This document shows, piece after piece, positions 1 through 9,600 of a stretch of 64,000 bases of DNA. The notes under the pieces were generated by a model that was given only the letters and a program-made list of their open reading frames with translations, was not told the origin of the DNA and did not search any database. Position numbers and translations under genes: made by a program. Positions within the stretch are counted from its first letter, which is position 1. The number at the start of each line of letters is the position of its first letter. The DNA comes from Diphasiastrum complanatum (taxonomy: Eukaryota > Streptophyta > Lycopodiopsida > Lycopodiales > Lycopodiaceae): positions 22,884,178 through 22,948,177 of the forward strand of contig CM055107.1 in assembly GCA_029204225.1 (NCBI GenBank). Reading direction: 5' to 3'.

Positions 1-1
1 T

Positions 2-1636
2 CAACAAAATGGAGTGGCTGAAAGGAAGAATAGAACTTTATGTGAAAGTTCTAAAGCTATGAGCTTAAGTGCTAATCTTGACAAACCATTTTGGGATCAA
101 GCTTTGTTGTGTGCCAATTTCTTGTGCAATAGGTGGCCGAGTGCTATTTTGGATGGAAGGACACCTTTTGAGATGCTATTCAAGAGGAGGCCGAGTGTCA
201 ACTTTCTAAGAACCTTTGGATGCACATGCTATGTCAACATTACTCTTGATGATAGGACCAAGGAGGATCCATCTTCAAGAAGAGGTATTTTTGTTGGATA
301 TAGTGAGGATCCTACTTTGGATGGTGGTGATGATGGACCTTCATCAAGTCAAAAGCCAAGGAGAACATCAAGAGAAAGACAAGTACCTTCAAGGCTCACA
401 CATGATCAAAAGAGTAAGCAAGTAGTTTCTGGAAATTATGTTGCTTTCCTAACCTCTTTGGATGAGCCTACAAGTGTAGATCAAGCAAGGAAAGAAGAGG
501 AGTGGATCCAAGCAATGGATCTTGAGTATCGATCTCTTATGAAGAGTGGAACATCTTTTGGAAGATCTTCTTGTGTACATGGAGCTATGCAAGTGGATGG
601 ATGTTATCTTGTTGTAAAATCAAGTAATGGATCTGGAAAACAAATTTTGTTCAATGACTTTGATGGTCAAGTTGAAGATCAAGACGTTGATCTCAAAGCG
701 CTTCAACTAGTCAAAAGGGAAGGTGGCAATTTGGAGCTAGTCAAGAACATCAAAGGAGAGGTAATTGGCAAAGGTGTTATGGATCTGTTTTTTCAGCACA
801 TTGAAGACTCAAGTAAGGTCAAAGGAGCAGCAAGGAAGTTTTGTTCAAGTTTACTTTACTTTTTCTATCTCATGTTTGAGCAATTTCATGTGGATGTGTG
901 CAAATTGTCGAGATATGGTAAAACTAGCTACATTGGTGAGCATTGTTTTGATGTTGGATTTGTACTAGCATTCTTGGCTGATTTTGCTGATGGAAATGAA
1001 GCTATTGGAGGTTCATTATGTCACTCATCCATGGCTAAGTTCTCAAGTGTTGAGCTACTTGGTGCAAATACTTGGAGATTGTCAATTTTTGGTGAATTCA
1101 TGGTCATTTTCTTGTGTCAAGTAGATCTTGAAGATGGACTAGTGCAAACTACTTGGTTTATGGAGTCATGTGGTGCTGGATTTGTATCATTTATGTACTC
1201 ACCTACTCATGGATTTCCAAGGTTTGATAATTTCTTGTGGCAAGATGAAGATGGAGGCCCATTCATGGAGTATCATGGTGGATACAAGGCAACAAAGGAC
1301 AAAGGAGGAGGAGACATGCAAGCAAACGTTGATCACTCACATTTATTGTCTGTTTGCTATATTTTTCCAGAGAGTTCAGAGTTGGAAGCATGGTGGAATC
1401 ATTTCATTTACATTCTATTTGATTCTTCATGTTCTAGTCACATTTTTACATGTAAAATTGATGTAAGAAATAGTGAAGCATCCCAAGTGGACACTATTCT
1501 CTATATCAATTATGGTTGTTTCTATTTTGAGCATTACATGATCATTGAAAGGAGATCTATTCTTAGGAAGAAGATCATTCTTATGATGGATCAAAGTTCT
1601 ATTGGCAAAAACTATGCTAGGAGCATTGGAAGCTAG
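2..1636 (+). CDS. Integrase C-terminal fragment fused to an unrecognised open segment (partial)
   Basis: The reading frame is open from the first bases of the window to a stop at 1634-1636, about 544 codons, so the true start lies outside. Residues 1-110 match the end of a copia integrase: the NGVAERKNRTLCE motif, then PFEMLFKRRPSVNFLRTFGC and DPSSRRGIFVGYS. Residues 110-180 resemble the linker before RT, ending in the EEEWIQAMDLEYRSLMKS motif. After about base 545 the expected RT motifs (a PVAKMVTIR-like start and a YVDD box) are missing. The remaining 360 or so codons are rich in Phe, Cys and Ser and match nothing I recognise. A stretch at 1437-1493 (HIFTC then SEASQVDT) recurs in the neighbouring elements. 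The lack of stops suggests coding origin; the function is unknown. Confidence 0.6.
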   Translation, partial: QQNGVAERKNRTLCESSKAMSLSANLDKPFWDQALLCANFLCNRWPSAILDGRTPFEMLFKRRPSVNFLRTFGCTCYVNITLDDRTKEDPSSRRGIFVGYSEDPTLDGGDDGPSSSQKPRRTSRERQVPSRLTHDQKSKQVVSGNYVAFLTSLDEPTSVDQARKEEEWIQAMDLEYRSLMKSGTSFGRSSCVHGAMQVDGCYLVVKSSNGSGKQILFNDFDGQVEDQDVDLKALQLVKREGGNLELVKNIKGEVIGKGVMDLFFQHIEDSSKVKGAARKFCSSLLYFFYLMFEQFHVDVCKLSRYGKTSYIGEHCFDVGFVLAFLADFADGNEAIGGSLCHSSMAKFSSVELLGANTWRLSIFGEFMVIFLCQVDLEDGLVQTTWFMESCGAGFVSFMYSPTHGFPRFDNFLWQDEDGGPFMEYHGGYKATKDKGGGDMQANVDHSHLLSVCYIFPESSELEAWWNHFIYILFDSSCSSHIFTCKIDVRNSEASQVDTILYINYGCFYFEHYMIIERRSILRKKIILMMDQSSIGKNYARSIGS

Positions 1637-2207
1637 GAAAGCAAGTTTTGAGGTACATCATTGGAACTCAAGATTTTGGCATATTGTATGAGGGATCATC
1701 ACCTAATCTTTTTGGATTTTCAGATTCAGACTATGTTGGAGATGTAATGGATAGGAAATCCATTAGTTCTTATTGTATTTTCATAGGTGATGGAGCTATA
1801 TCATGGATGTCAAAGAAACAAGCCACTATCTCATTGTCATCTAGTGAGGCCGAGTACAAAGCTCTTACACATTGCACAAAGGAGATGGTATGGATCAAGA
1901 GGATGATCAAAGATCTTCACTTGCTGATTTTTCAGAGAGTCCAATCATCTTTTGTGACAATCAATCAGCCCAAAGAATGGCATCCAATCCTATCTTTCAT
2001 GCTAGGAGCAAGCATATTGAGATACAATATCATTTTGTGAGGGAGCGAGTCATTGCAAAGGAGGTGGAGCTTCAACATGTGTCTTCAAGGGAATGTGTAG
2101 CTGATATCTTCACCAAAGCATTGGGAAAAGACTTGTTCATGAAGAATAGGACTTCACTTGGAGTATTATCAAAGTCTATGCTAAAACTAGTTGAAGAGGG
2201 AGTGTGA
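1624..2207 (+). pseudogene. Copia RNase H remnant with frameshift
   Basis: The first frame reads HWKLGKQVLRYIIGTQDFGI, then a DSDYVGD acidic motif and SWMSKKQATISLSSSEAEY, the usual copia RNase H signature. Near 1920-1935 the match moves to another frame, which carries CDNQSAQRMASNPIFHARSKHIEI and the C-terminal ADIFTKAL motif before the stop at 2205-2207. The frameshift means no intact RNase H is made. The domain directly follows the non-RT segment. Confidence 0.85.
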
Positions 2208-2645
2208 AATATTCAACTAGTTTCATCACATTTTGCAATATTTGGCATATTGAGGCCAAAACTTGTTTTAGACTTAGAGGTTGACTTTTCAAAGTTCATT
2301 AGTCTAAATTTCATTTGAGTAAACACTTTTTGAAAGTGTGGGAAAGATAGAATGCGAGTTTGAGTAGATTCAATTTGAATAAGCTAGGTACATTGAATCT
2401 AGACCCAAAATTGGTAGGGTTAGCATTTTGGTGGGAAAGCCAAGTGGCCAAATAGGGTTTGGACCTACTATAAAAGGATGTAACTCGTGGAGAGAGTTAT
2501 CTTCTCTCTTCCCTATCTCATTTCATGCTTATACATGGTTCTCTTGGGTTCTACTATCCATTGGTGCACTATCTTGGTGATTGCTTGCAATTCTGTGTAG
2601 AATGATCTATATTTGTTATTTTTGGATCCACACGTGTGAAATACA
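2203..2645 (+). repeat. 3' LTR of element P
   Basis: The LTR begins TGTGAAATATTCAAC right after a purine-rich tract (GAAGAGGGAG) next to the RNase H stop. It contains a TATA box (TATAAAA at 2469-2475) and a perfect CACACGTGTG palindrome at 2629-2638. The 3' edge at GAAATACA is placed from the CA dinucleotide and by analogy with the other LTRs here. Only one copy is present, so the edge is approximate. Confidence 0.65.
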
Positions 2646-2983
2646 GTAGCTTGCTGGTTTTGTATGGAAAACAACAGTACATAATCATTTCATTCAAGTT
2701 TGATCAAGTTCTATTAGTGTTTGCATCTCAAATTGTGTGTAGATGCTGATTTTTCTACATTGGTGAAATTGGTAGTGTATTTCTCTTTCTAACCAAAGAT
2801 CATTCAAGTAGATTGGATCTTAAGGATCTGAAATCTTAAGGATCTGAAATGTTTCTATTGTGAAATCAAAGGACATTTTTCTATGAGTTCTTCAAAAAGA
2901 AAAGAGATCAAGGTGAGAAGCAAGGCAATTTCACATTTGATGAGGAGGTTGTTGATGAGCAAAATTCAAGTGATTCTTTTTTT

Positions 2984-3325
2984 ATGTCTTTTTGTTTGCT
3001 AACCAATGGTGGAGATATTGATCCATGGTGGATTGATAGTGGAGCAAACTTTCATATGACATATGACAAAGAATACTTCAGTTATTTGGTGCCTTTCGAA
3101 GGAGAGAAAGTCATCAACATGGCCAATGGTGGTAAAGGTGTTATCAAGGGCATTGGTACTATTCCTATTTTTCTCTCATCTACAAATAGGAATGGAAGCT
3201 TGAATAATGTTTTGTTCATACCTTCCATTACTAAGAATGTCCTTCGTGTGTGTCAAATGGTTGACAAAGGGGTTAAAGTGGAATTTGTTGGTGACTCTTG
3301 CTTGATCAAAGAAATGAAGTCTTGA
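2984..3325 (+). pseudogene. Copia aspartic protease remnant
   Basis: The 113-codon frame contains WWIDSGANFHMT, which fits the copia protease site (normally DSGAS/T-H), then NVLFIPSITKNVL, the usual downstream protease motif. It runs out after the KNVL...VGDSCLI stretch; a second frame (3298-3531) picks up the GELYKLDGYV motif that leads towards the pre-integrase region. The retroviral-type protease would cut the gag-pol polyprotein, but no full polyprotein frame exists here. Confidence 0.75.
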
Positions 3326-3531
3326 TTGGCCAAGGCAAGAGACAAGGTGAGCTCTACAAACTTGATGGATATGTTGTTTCTAACCATGGTGGTTTGAAGG
3401 CAAAGAAGCAAGTTGGTGAGCTTTGTTCAATGTCAAAGTCACAAAGGTTCTCTTATATGAATATCACCAAAAACATTGAAAAAACCATCAAAAAAGCTCC
3501 AAATTCTCCAGTGAAAGCTATGTTTGCATGA
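3298..3531 (+). pseudogene. Post-protease linker of element Q
   Basis: This frame overlaps the end of the protease remnant and continues it after a frameshift: GQGKRQGELYKLDGYVVS matches the segment between protease and pre-integrase in copia polyproteins. The rest (to MFA and the stop) is not recognisable and has no pre-integrase HxxxH/CxxC motif. Confidence 0.5.
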
Positions 3532-3918
3532 TATTTTGGATCAATAGGTGCCTTTTGCTATGTGGAGTGGTCAAACCACATGCAAGTTGCATCCACTTTG
3601 AAAAATTATAGCAATCTCATCTTTTGGATCCGTAGAGGCCAATTGACCACTTGTTGGAAAGAGCTGGAAGTGTAGATTGAGATGCATAAGGCTCCAAAGG
3701 TTGTTGATGCACCTATTTGGTCAAAATTGTGTGTTTCTCTCAAGCTAGTCAAGTGATAAGGAAATCTAGGACATTGTCTTGCTCTCGGATTTTATGCAAG
3801 TAGGATTGGACAATTCATCCATTTGTTAGATGATGGTGTTTTTACATGTTGTGAGGCAATTTGTAAATACATTATGAGAATAAGTGTGTCATCTTCCAAG
3901 GACACTTAAATTCATAAT

Positions 3919-4745
3919 TGTGAGAAATTGGCAAAAATCTAGCTTGGTCTTTTTTATGATAGAAGTTTGTAAGTGAATCTCACATGTGTGGAGGATGTTC
4001 CCACGTGTGGAGAATTGTAAAGTAAATCAAAATGTTTGATATAGGGGTCTCATAGAATTTCATAGTCAAGCATTTAGGTGTAGGATGTTGATAGGGTCAA
4101 ATTTGGCATAGATGGCAAATTATCCATTTCCACTTGTAATGCCACTATTGAGCCAAAATAGAGTAGGAGGCCAAACTTGTGCCAATTAGAGTGTAGACAA
4201 GTGTAATGCTTTTGTTTGATGAAGTTTAAGAGGTCCAATAGGATTTAGAGGTGGAACCATGTGTGGTCCAATAGGAATTTGAGGTGTGCTTGAATATAGT
4301 CCAATAGAATTTAGAGGTGCATGGATCAATGGTCCAATAGGATTAAGAGGTGGCAAAGTGTGATCCAATCATAGTTAAGCATAGTGGTAGCTCATGAATC
4401 TACTAATATCATTGTACTCCTCATTTTGGATCTAATTGATTTTGAGATTGAGTGGATTTTGAGTGTCATTGAGTTTCTAGCTTTCTCTCTCTACTCGAGA
4501 GCTCATGATGGTTTTTCTCTCTCTACCCAAGGAGAGCAGCTTGTTTTTACTTAGAATACTTTTGGAACACTTCCCACACATGTGAGTGAGAGTTGGAAGT
4601 GATTGAATGCATGTAGTAGTGTGTTTTTGCCATAGAATCAAAGATAGATCTTGAATCTCAATCTAGTCTTGATCTTGGTGCATCTACACACCTTAGGAGA
4701 TCACAAGTACATGTAGTGGACAATCCACACGTGTGAAATTCAACA
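3919..4745 (+). repeat. 5' LTR of element R
   Basis: It starts TGTGAGAAATTGG and ends just before the primer site at 4746. It carries CCACGTGTGG (4001-4010), CACACGTGTG (4726-4735) and a short tandem theme GGTCCAATAGGAWTT repeated four times around 4231-4340. The minus strand of that theme reads as a Pro-rich frame (4186-4368), which I take to be a by-product of the repeat rather than a gene. Confidence 0.85.
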
Positions 4746-4758
4746 TGGTATCAGAGCC
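4746..4758 (+). other. Primer binding site (initiator tRNA-Met type)
   Basis: TGGTATCAGAGCC directly follows the 5' LTR of element R. It matches the sequence used by most plant copia elements to prime minus-strand synthesis from the 3' end of initiator tRNA-Met. Confidence 0.9.
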
Positions 4759-5453
4759 TACCTAAGGTTACCATGCATTTTGATCCATTTGAATGAAAAC
4801 TATTCATCAATCTTGAGCTAGAAATTGTCAAGGCCCATTTTCCTAGCTATCTTGTTCAATTTTGGATCAAAAGAGATCAAAAGGACATTGATTGGGTCTG
4901 ACCTGGTACTGTACGGAATCAGGTGCTCAGACACGTGTAAGGAACATCAAATTTCAGTTTGGGAGTTCTCTTTCATGTTTGATCCAAAAATCTTGCTAGA
5001 TAGCTTGTTTTGAAGCTATTTTTGTCTAGTTTCTGATGCAATCAGTTTCATTCCATTTGGTTGAGCCAATCAAAATTTATAAGCTTTTGAAGAGGGTTAG
5101 GTAGGGAACCTAGACCTGGGTGGACAAATTTGGTTTGGTCAAGAGATTGCTTGTTTGATCCAAAATCACAGTTGAATGCTTACCAATCTCATCTATATGT
5201 GATCTAGGCACTATTTTGAGATCTTAGTCATTTTGTTTCATGCAATAACATTGTATTTAAGTCAAATTTGGTTTCTTAGTGTATTTCACACGTGCTAAGA
5301 GTGTTTGATCCTAACTTTTCCCATACTCCATCATTTGATGTGAAGTAGATCTAGTTTTGGAGAGATTGAGATAGCTAGTGAGAATCATCTCACAATTTGT
5401 TACAAGATCTTGCATAGGAGATGGTAGCACACCATTATTGGATCCTATAGTGA

Positions 5454-7385
5454 GAGAGAAGCAACATTTTTTGTTCATCACTTTTATTTATCTCCACTTT
5501 ACATGAGTTCAATGAGTTCATACTTGTTGCAACCAAGGAGGATACCTCTCATGCTTCTACTTCAAATCTCAAGAAGAAGAAGATCAAGTGCTTTTATTGT
5601 GGCAAGAAAGGCCATTATGCCACCAATTGCTTCAAGAAGAAGAATCAACTCAATCAAGCCAACATCACCAATGAGAAAGAAGACTATATTGCAAGTGATG
5701 GAGAAGGCTCTCTTATGGCATCAAGCTTCTCCTCTTCCACTTTCAACAAGGATGACTCATGGTATATTGATAGTGGAGCATCTTCACATATGTGTGGCTC
5801 CAACCACTCTTTTTCATCTATTATGCCTTATGATGGAGTCAAGAAGACCATATACTTTGCAAGTAAGCATGAGTGCAATATTGAAGGAGTAGGGATTATT
5901 CCCTTTAAGCTTGCATCTTCTAAAGATCCCTTTCTCAACAATGTTCTTTTTGTCCCAAAGCTTACAAAGAACATCTTAAGTGTTGGCCAACTTATTGATA
6001 GTGGCTTTGATGTCAATTTCAATATTGACAATTGTGTGATTAAGAAGGATGGTGAGATCCTTGCATATGGATCAAGATTTGAAGGCATCTACAAATTGGA
6101 TCCAAGTGAGAGTGCAAACTCTCTTGATGTTTCTTATATGTCCAATATCTCAAAGGAGGATGATCACACAAGATGCACATATCTTCTCTCTTCAAGTATT
6201 ATGGTGTATGATTATTTCTTATTATTTAAAGCATATGTTGAGAAGAAATTCTCATTGAAGATCAAAGCTTTGAGGAGTTTGGGAGCTCTTGAAGGAATAG
6301 CACCATATGAAGTTTTATTCAAGATGAAGCCTAAGGTTGATCACCTTAGTGAACTTGGTAGTGCTTGCTTTGCACATATTCCCTTGGAAACAAGAAGGAA
6401 GGATGATCCAAGCTCATGGATTGTGATTGGATACTCATCCATCAAGGAGGCCTTTAGTGTCTTTACACTCTCTATTTCAAAAGTGATTGTGAATAGAGAT
6501 GTCACATTGCATGAAGATTCAATCTTGGAAGTGGCCGAGATCAAGGATTCTCAAGAAGCATTACAAGTTATCCTTTTTGAAGGTATTCAAGTTATGATGG
6601 GGCCAATGTGTGAGGAGGAGTTTCTTCTTCATATAATTTCAAGAAGATCTTCAAGATGCATGGCCGAGTCTTTATGGCTCACCTTACATGGAAAAGAGGG
6701 GCATCTTTCATGTTGTATCTACTACAACACATTCATATATGCTTCTCTTCCTTTGCTTGAAATGCTATCTTGCTTCATTCAAAGTTCAAGAAAAGCTATA
6801 CTAGTTTTGTATGATGCTTATGGTATGGACATGTTTCTTGTCATTATTGACTTAGATGTGTTTCCAATAATTTTTGAAAGCAAGATATTGCATTGTCAAA
6901 AGTATGCTCTTGGTTCTAGTAAGAACAAGATTGAGCTTGTTACTCACTTTTTTGAAAATCATATTTTCACATGTTTTGAGGCAAATTGTAAACTCCTCTT
7001 GAGATTAAGTGAAGCATCCAAAGTGGACACTTACATCCTTGAGAGAGTAACTAGCTTAAAAAATATCAAGATAGTCTTTGATATCAAGATTAGATCCATC
7101 ATGGATATAGTTCATTGTATGTGGACTAGTCAAGCTAGAAAGCATAATCTTGATAATCATCATTGTTTCACATCTTATGATCTTGATCTCTATGATCCTT
7201 ATGAGGCTTGGAAGCCTCAGAGTTCTCTATTTATGGTGCATCCATCATTCAAGTGGAACTTTCAAAGCAAAGATCATCATCAAGCATGGAGGAAGCCCAT
7301 GATCATAGTGGCATATTGGTGGAGCACTCTTCAAAGGCATTGTCAAGAGATCTCTACCAAAGAGATCTTATCATGGATATGGTGA
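5454..7385 (+). CDS. Zinc knuckle-protease-integrase remnant fused to an unrecognised segment (element R)
   Basis: The frame is open from 5454 to the stop at 7383-7385 (about 643 codons); the first in-frame ATG is at 5715, after the zinc knuckle, so the natural start is unclear and the gag N-terminus seems lost. Order: CCHC knuckle CFYCGKKGHYATNC (5589-5630); protease WYIDSGASSHM (about 5759); post-protease GIYKLD; a piece of integrase core (YVEKKFSLKIKALRS) that jumps past the catalytic residues to the C-terminal APYEVLFKMKPKVDHL and DPSSWIVIGYSS. After about 6560 come some 270 codons with no RT motif that I cannot name. They include HIFTCFEANCK...SEASKVDT (6958-7030), shared with elements P and Q. 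An intact protease site beside a deleted integrase and missing RT suggests a non-autonomous derivative. Confidence 0.65.
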   Translation, partial: ERSNIFCSSLLFISTLHEFNEFILVATKEDTSHASTSNLKKKKIKCFYCGKKGHYATNCFKKKNQLNQANITNEKEDYIASDGEGSLMASSFSSSTFNKDDSWYIDSGASSHMCGSNHSFSSIMPYDGVKKTIYFASKHECNIEGVGIIPFKLASSKDPFLNNVLFVPKLTKNILSVGQLIDSGFDVNFNIDNCVIKKDGEILAYGSRFEGIYKLDPSESANSLDVSYMSNISKEDDHTRCTYLLSSSIMVYDYFLLFKAYVEKKFSLKIKALRSLGALEGIAPYEVLFKMKPKVDHLSELGSACFAHIPLETRRKDDPSSWIVIGYSSIKEAFSVFTLSISKVIVNRDVTLHEDSILEVAEIKDSQEALQVILFEGIQVMMGPMCEEEFLLHIISRRSSRCMAESLWLTLHGKEGHLSCCIYYNTFIYASLPLLEMLSCFIQSSRKAILVLYDAYGMDMFLVIIDLDVFPIIFESKILHCQKYALGSSKNKIELVTHFFENHIFTCFEANCKLLLRLSEASKVDTYILERVTSLKNIKIVFDIKIRSIMDIVHCMWTSQARKHNLDNHHCFTSYDLDLYDPYEAWKPQSSLFMVHPSFKWNFQSKDHHQAWRKPMIIVAYWWSTLQRHCQEISTKEILSWIW

Positions 7386-7511
7386 AGGTGCTGCTATGAT
7401 GGATCCCTTGGCCGATCTTCACTTCTTATGCATACCAAAGGATCCACTCAAAAATATTTACAAACTTCTCAAGGGATCTAGTACCTTTCCAAGCTGTTTT
7501 TTGAGGAGGCG

Positions 7512-8313
7512 TGTGAGAAATTGGCAAAAATCTCGCTTGGTATTTTTTATGATAGAAGTTTGTAAGTGAATCTCACATGTGTGGAGGATGTTCCCACGTG
7601 TGGAGAATTGTAAAGTAAATCAAAATGTTTGATATAGGGTTCTCATAGAATCTCATAGTCAAGCATTTAGGTGTAGGATGTTGATAGGGTCAAATTTGGC
7701 ATAGATTGCAAATTATCCATTTCCACTTGTAATGCCACTATTGAGCCAAAATAGAGTAGGAGGCCAAACTTGTGCCAATTAGAGTGTAGACAAGTGTAAT
7801 GCTGTTGTTTGATGAAGTTTAAGAGGTCCAATAGGATTTAGAGGTGGAACCATGTGTGGTCCAATAGGAATTTGAGGTGTGCTTGAATATAGTCCAATAG
7901 AATTTAGAGGTGCATGGATCAATGGTCCAATAGGATTAAGAGGTGGCAAAGTGTGATCCAATCATAGTTAAGCATAGTAATAGCTCATGAATCTACTAAT
8001 ATCATTGTACTCCTCATTTTGGATCTAATTGATTTTGAGATTGAGTGGATTTTGAGTGTCATTGAATTTCTAGATTTCTCTCTCTACTCGAGAGCTCATG
8101 ATGGTTTTTCTCTCTCTACCCGAGGAGAGCAGCTTGTTTTTGCTTAGAATACTTTTGGAACACTTCCCACACGTGTGAGTGAGAGTTGGAAGTGATTGAA
8201 TGCATGTAGTAGTGTTTTTTTGCCATAGAATCAAAGATAGATCTTGAATCTCAATCTAGTCTTGATCTTGGTGCATCTATACACCTTAGGAGATCACAAG
8301 TACATGTAGTGGA
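7512..8313 (+). repeat. 3' LTR of element R
   Basis: This is a near copy of 3919-4720, preceded by a polypurine tract (GAGGAGGCG, ending at 7511). It contains CCACGTGTGG (7594-7603) and CACACGTGTG (8168-8177; the 5' LTR has CACACATGTG here). It ends at GTAGTGGA and runs straight into ATAAT, missing the final 25 or so bases present in the 5' LTR. Confidence 0.85.
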
Positions 8314-8793
8314 ATAATGATGTATTTAGCCTCATTAGATACGAGATTAGATGGAAATCAAGCATGAAGAAATGATGCAAAATCGTTCTTATTTTAGCAT
8401 GCATAGTCTTGCCAATCTTGAAGTGTCTAATTCTCAAGATCTTGGTAGCATGATGTTGGATCATTGTGATCGTTATGAGTCAAGAAAGACTCTTGATTTC
8501 CTCATGGAGTTGCAACTATTTTTAAGGAGGAGGAGCTTTGAATCAATCATGTTCTTCAAGGATGGAAGAATCAATGGCAAAAGTGCTCAAATGGTGGAAA
8601 GCTCTTCATGGTGCTTGGAAATGGTTTTCAATCAAAGAAGCTTTATCATGGCTATGGTGATCTTACTGCAATTTTAGGTTTATTGGCTGGTTTTCTCACC
8701 AAATTCATGCCAAAGGATCCACTTGAGAAGCTATTTCTAGATACTTAAGTTTTGGAGAGAACTAGCATACTTATCAAGCTATATGTTGAGGAG
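8314..8793 (+). mobile_element. Element Q, right part (unrecognised segment)
   Basis: After the ATAAT repeat the host element resumes. A 108-codon frame (8351-8677) has no known domain. Its 3' end is related to the end of element R's interior: a stretch like TTATCATGG-TATGGTGA occurs at about 8641 and 7366, and ATGCC/ATACC-AAAGGATCCACT at about 8708 and 7431. The translated tail FLTKFMPKDPLEKLF is reminiscent of the last residues of copia pol (IFTKPLPKD). A purine tract GTTGAGGAG ends at 8793. Confidence 0.55.
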
Positions 8794-9600
8794 TGTGAAA
8801 ACTATGTGAAATCTAGCTTGATAATTTTACATTTTCATGTACATATGTAAATCACACATGGGTGGAGCATGTTCCCACATGTGTTTAGTAGGTCTATTTG
8901 CATTAGTTAATTCATGCCATAAAATACTTGTTCTACAAAGCAATGTGAAACTAGATAACTAGTCATGTAGAAGCATGGCAAGTGTCATCATGAGGTTGGG
9001 TCTCAATCTCCTCATGACTTGTACAAATCAAAAGCATGATTAGGCATAGGTATTTGGGTCATGAACTCTAGCTCAATCAAAGGTCAACACAAGTAGGGAT
9101 GCAAAAGTAAAAGTGGTGGACCTCAATCTACCTCCCTCATCTCATTGATTTATAGGGCCCAATCACATTTAGAGGTTCAAAAGGAGCGGTCCAATCATAT
9201 TTCAAGGCTCTTCATGTGCAAATTAGTGGAGGAAATCGAGCTACCCTATATATGATGATAGCTCCTTTGTACATATAAATTTTGAGAGATGATTTTGTTT
9301 TGAGTCAAATTCTCTTGTTGTATTGTCTCTCTACCCAAGAACTCATGGAATTTCTCTTTCGACTTGAGAGTAGGATGTGTGTATGACTCTCAAATCTTGT
9401 GTAAGACTTAGTTTTTTCATGAATGTGCATGGAAATGGCTTGTCTTTGATTGATGATTACTTTTTGTGTACAAGGGCTCTTGCCTAGATTCAAATCTTGT
9501 TTGGTGGCTCATGAAAATCTGAATTGATCAAAATAGATTTGGTAGTGTGCAACCTCTCATGCATGTAGATCATGGTAGATCTATTCAAGGTCCTCAAAAC
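8794..9600 (+). repeat. 3' LTR of element Q (3' edge uncertain)
   Basis: It starts TGTGAAAACTATG right after the polypurine tract. It shares scattered blocks with the element R LTR: ACATGTGTG-type sites near 8877, a CTCTCTACCCAAG block near 9330 and a CCAATCATATTTAGAGG-type block near 9160. No second copy is in the window, so the right end is an estimate. Confidence 0.55.

Larger units (their letters stand above)
1..2645 (+). mobile_element. Ty1/copia-like element P, 5' truncated by window edge, RT region replaced
   Basis: The left edge opens inside a copia integrase, continues through the integrase C-terminal region, then an unrecognised open segment (about 545-1620) where reverse transcriptase should be, then RNase H (1624-2207), a purine tract and one LTR (2203-2645). 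The order IN, RT, RNase H is standard for copia, so a non-RT block between IN and RNase H is the oddity. RNase H needs a frameshift near 1925. The element cannot be autonomous as read. Its neighbour downstream (2826 onward) is a separate, related fragment. Confidence 0.8.
2826..3918 (+). mobile_element. Copia-like element Q, left part (zinc knuckle, protease, unrecognised segment)
   Basis: This is the left half of an element interrupted by element R. It begins with a degenerate gag zinc knuckle (CFYCEIKGHF, last Cys replaced by Ser, about 2850-2892), then a protease-like stretch, then about 390 bp of unrecognised sequence with stops. That sequence ends with a relative of the FTC...VDT signature found in elements P and R (3836-3908). 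ATAAT at 3914-3918 abuts element R and recurs at 8314-8318, where Q resumes. No integrase or RT is seen. No 5' LTR was identified, so Q is truncated on its left. Confidence 0.65.
3919..8313 (+). mobile_element. Copia-like element R, nested in element Q
   Basis: Two long direct repeats (3919-4745 and 7512-8313) differ at only about a dozen positions by eye. They flank a 2.8-kb interior with an initiator-Met primer site at 4746, a zinc knuckle, a protease, a truncated integrase and an unrecognised block instead of RT. ATAAT is found directly before the left LTR (3914-3918) and directly after the right LTR (8314-8318), as expected for a 5-bp target duplication. The right LTR stops about 25 bases short of the left one. 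The interior lacks the gag N-terminus, the integrase catalytic core and all of RT and RNase H, so movement would need proteins from a partner element. Confidence 0.85.

Noticed and set aside
4186-4368. Minus-strand Pro-rich frame, repeated at 7779-7961
   Set aside because: It lies in the LTR and follows from the GGTCCAATAGG-type internal repeat; identity of the two copies reflects LTR duplication.
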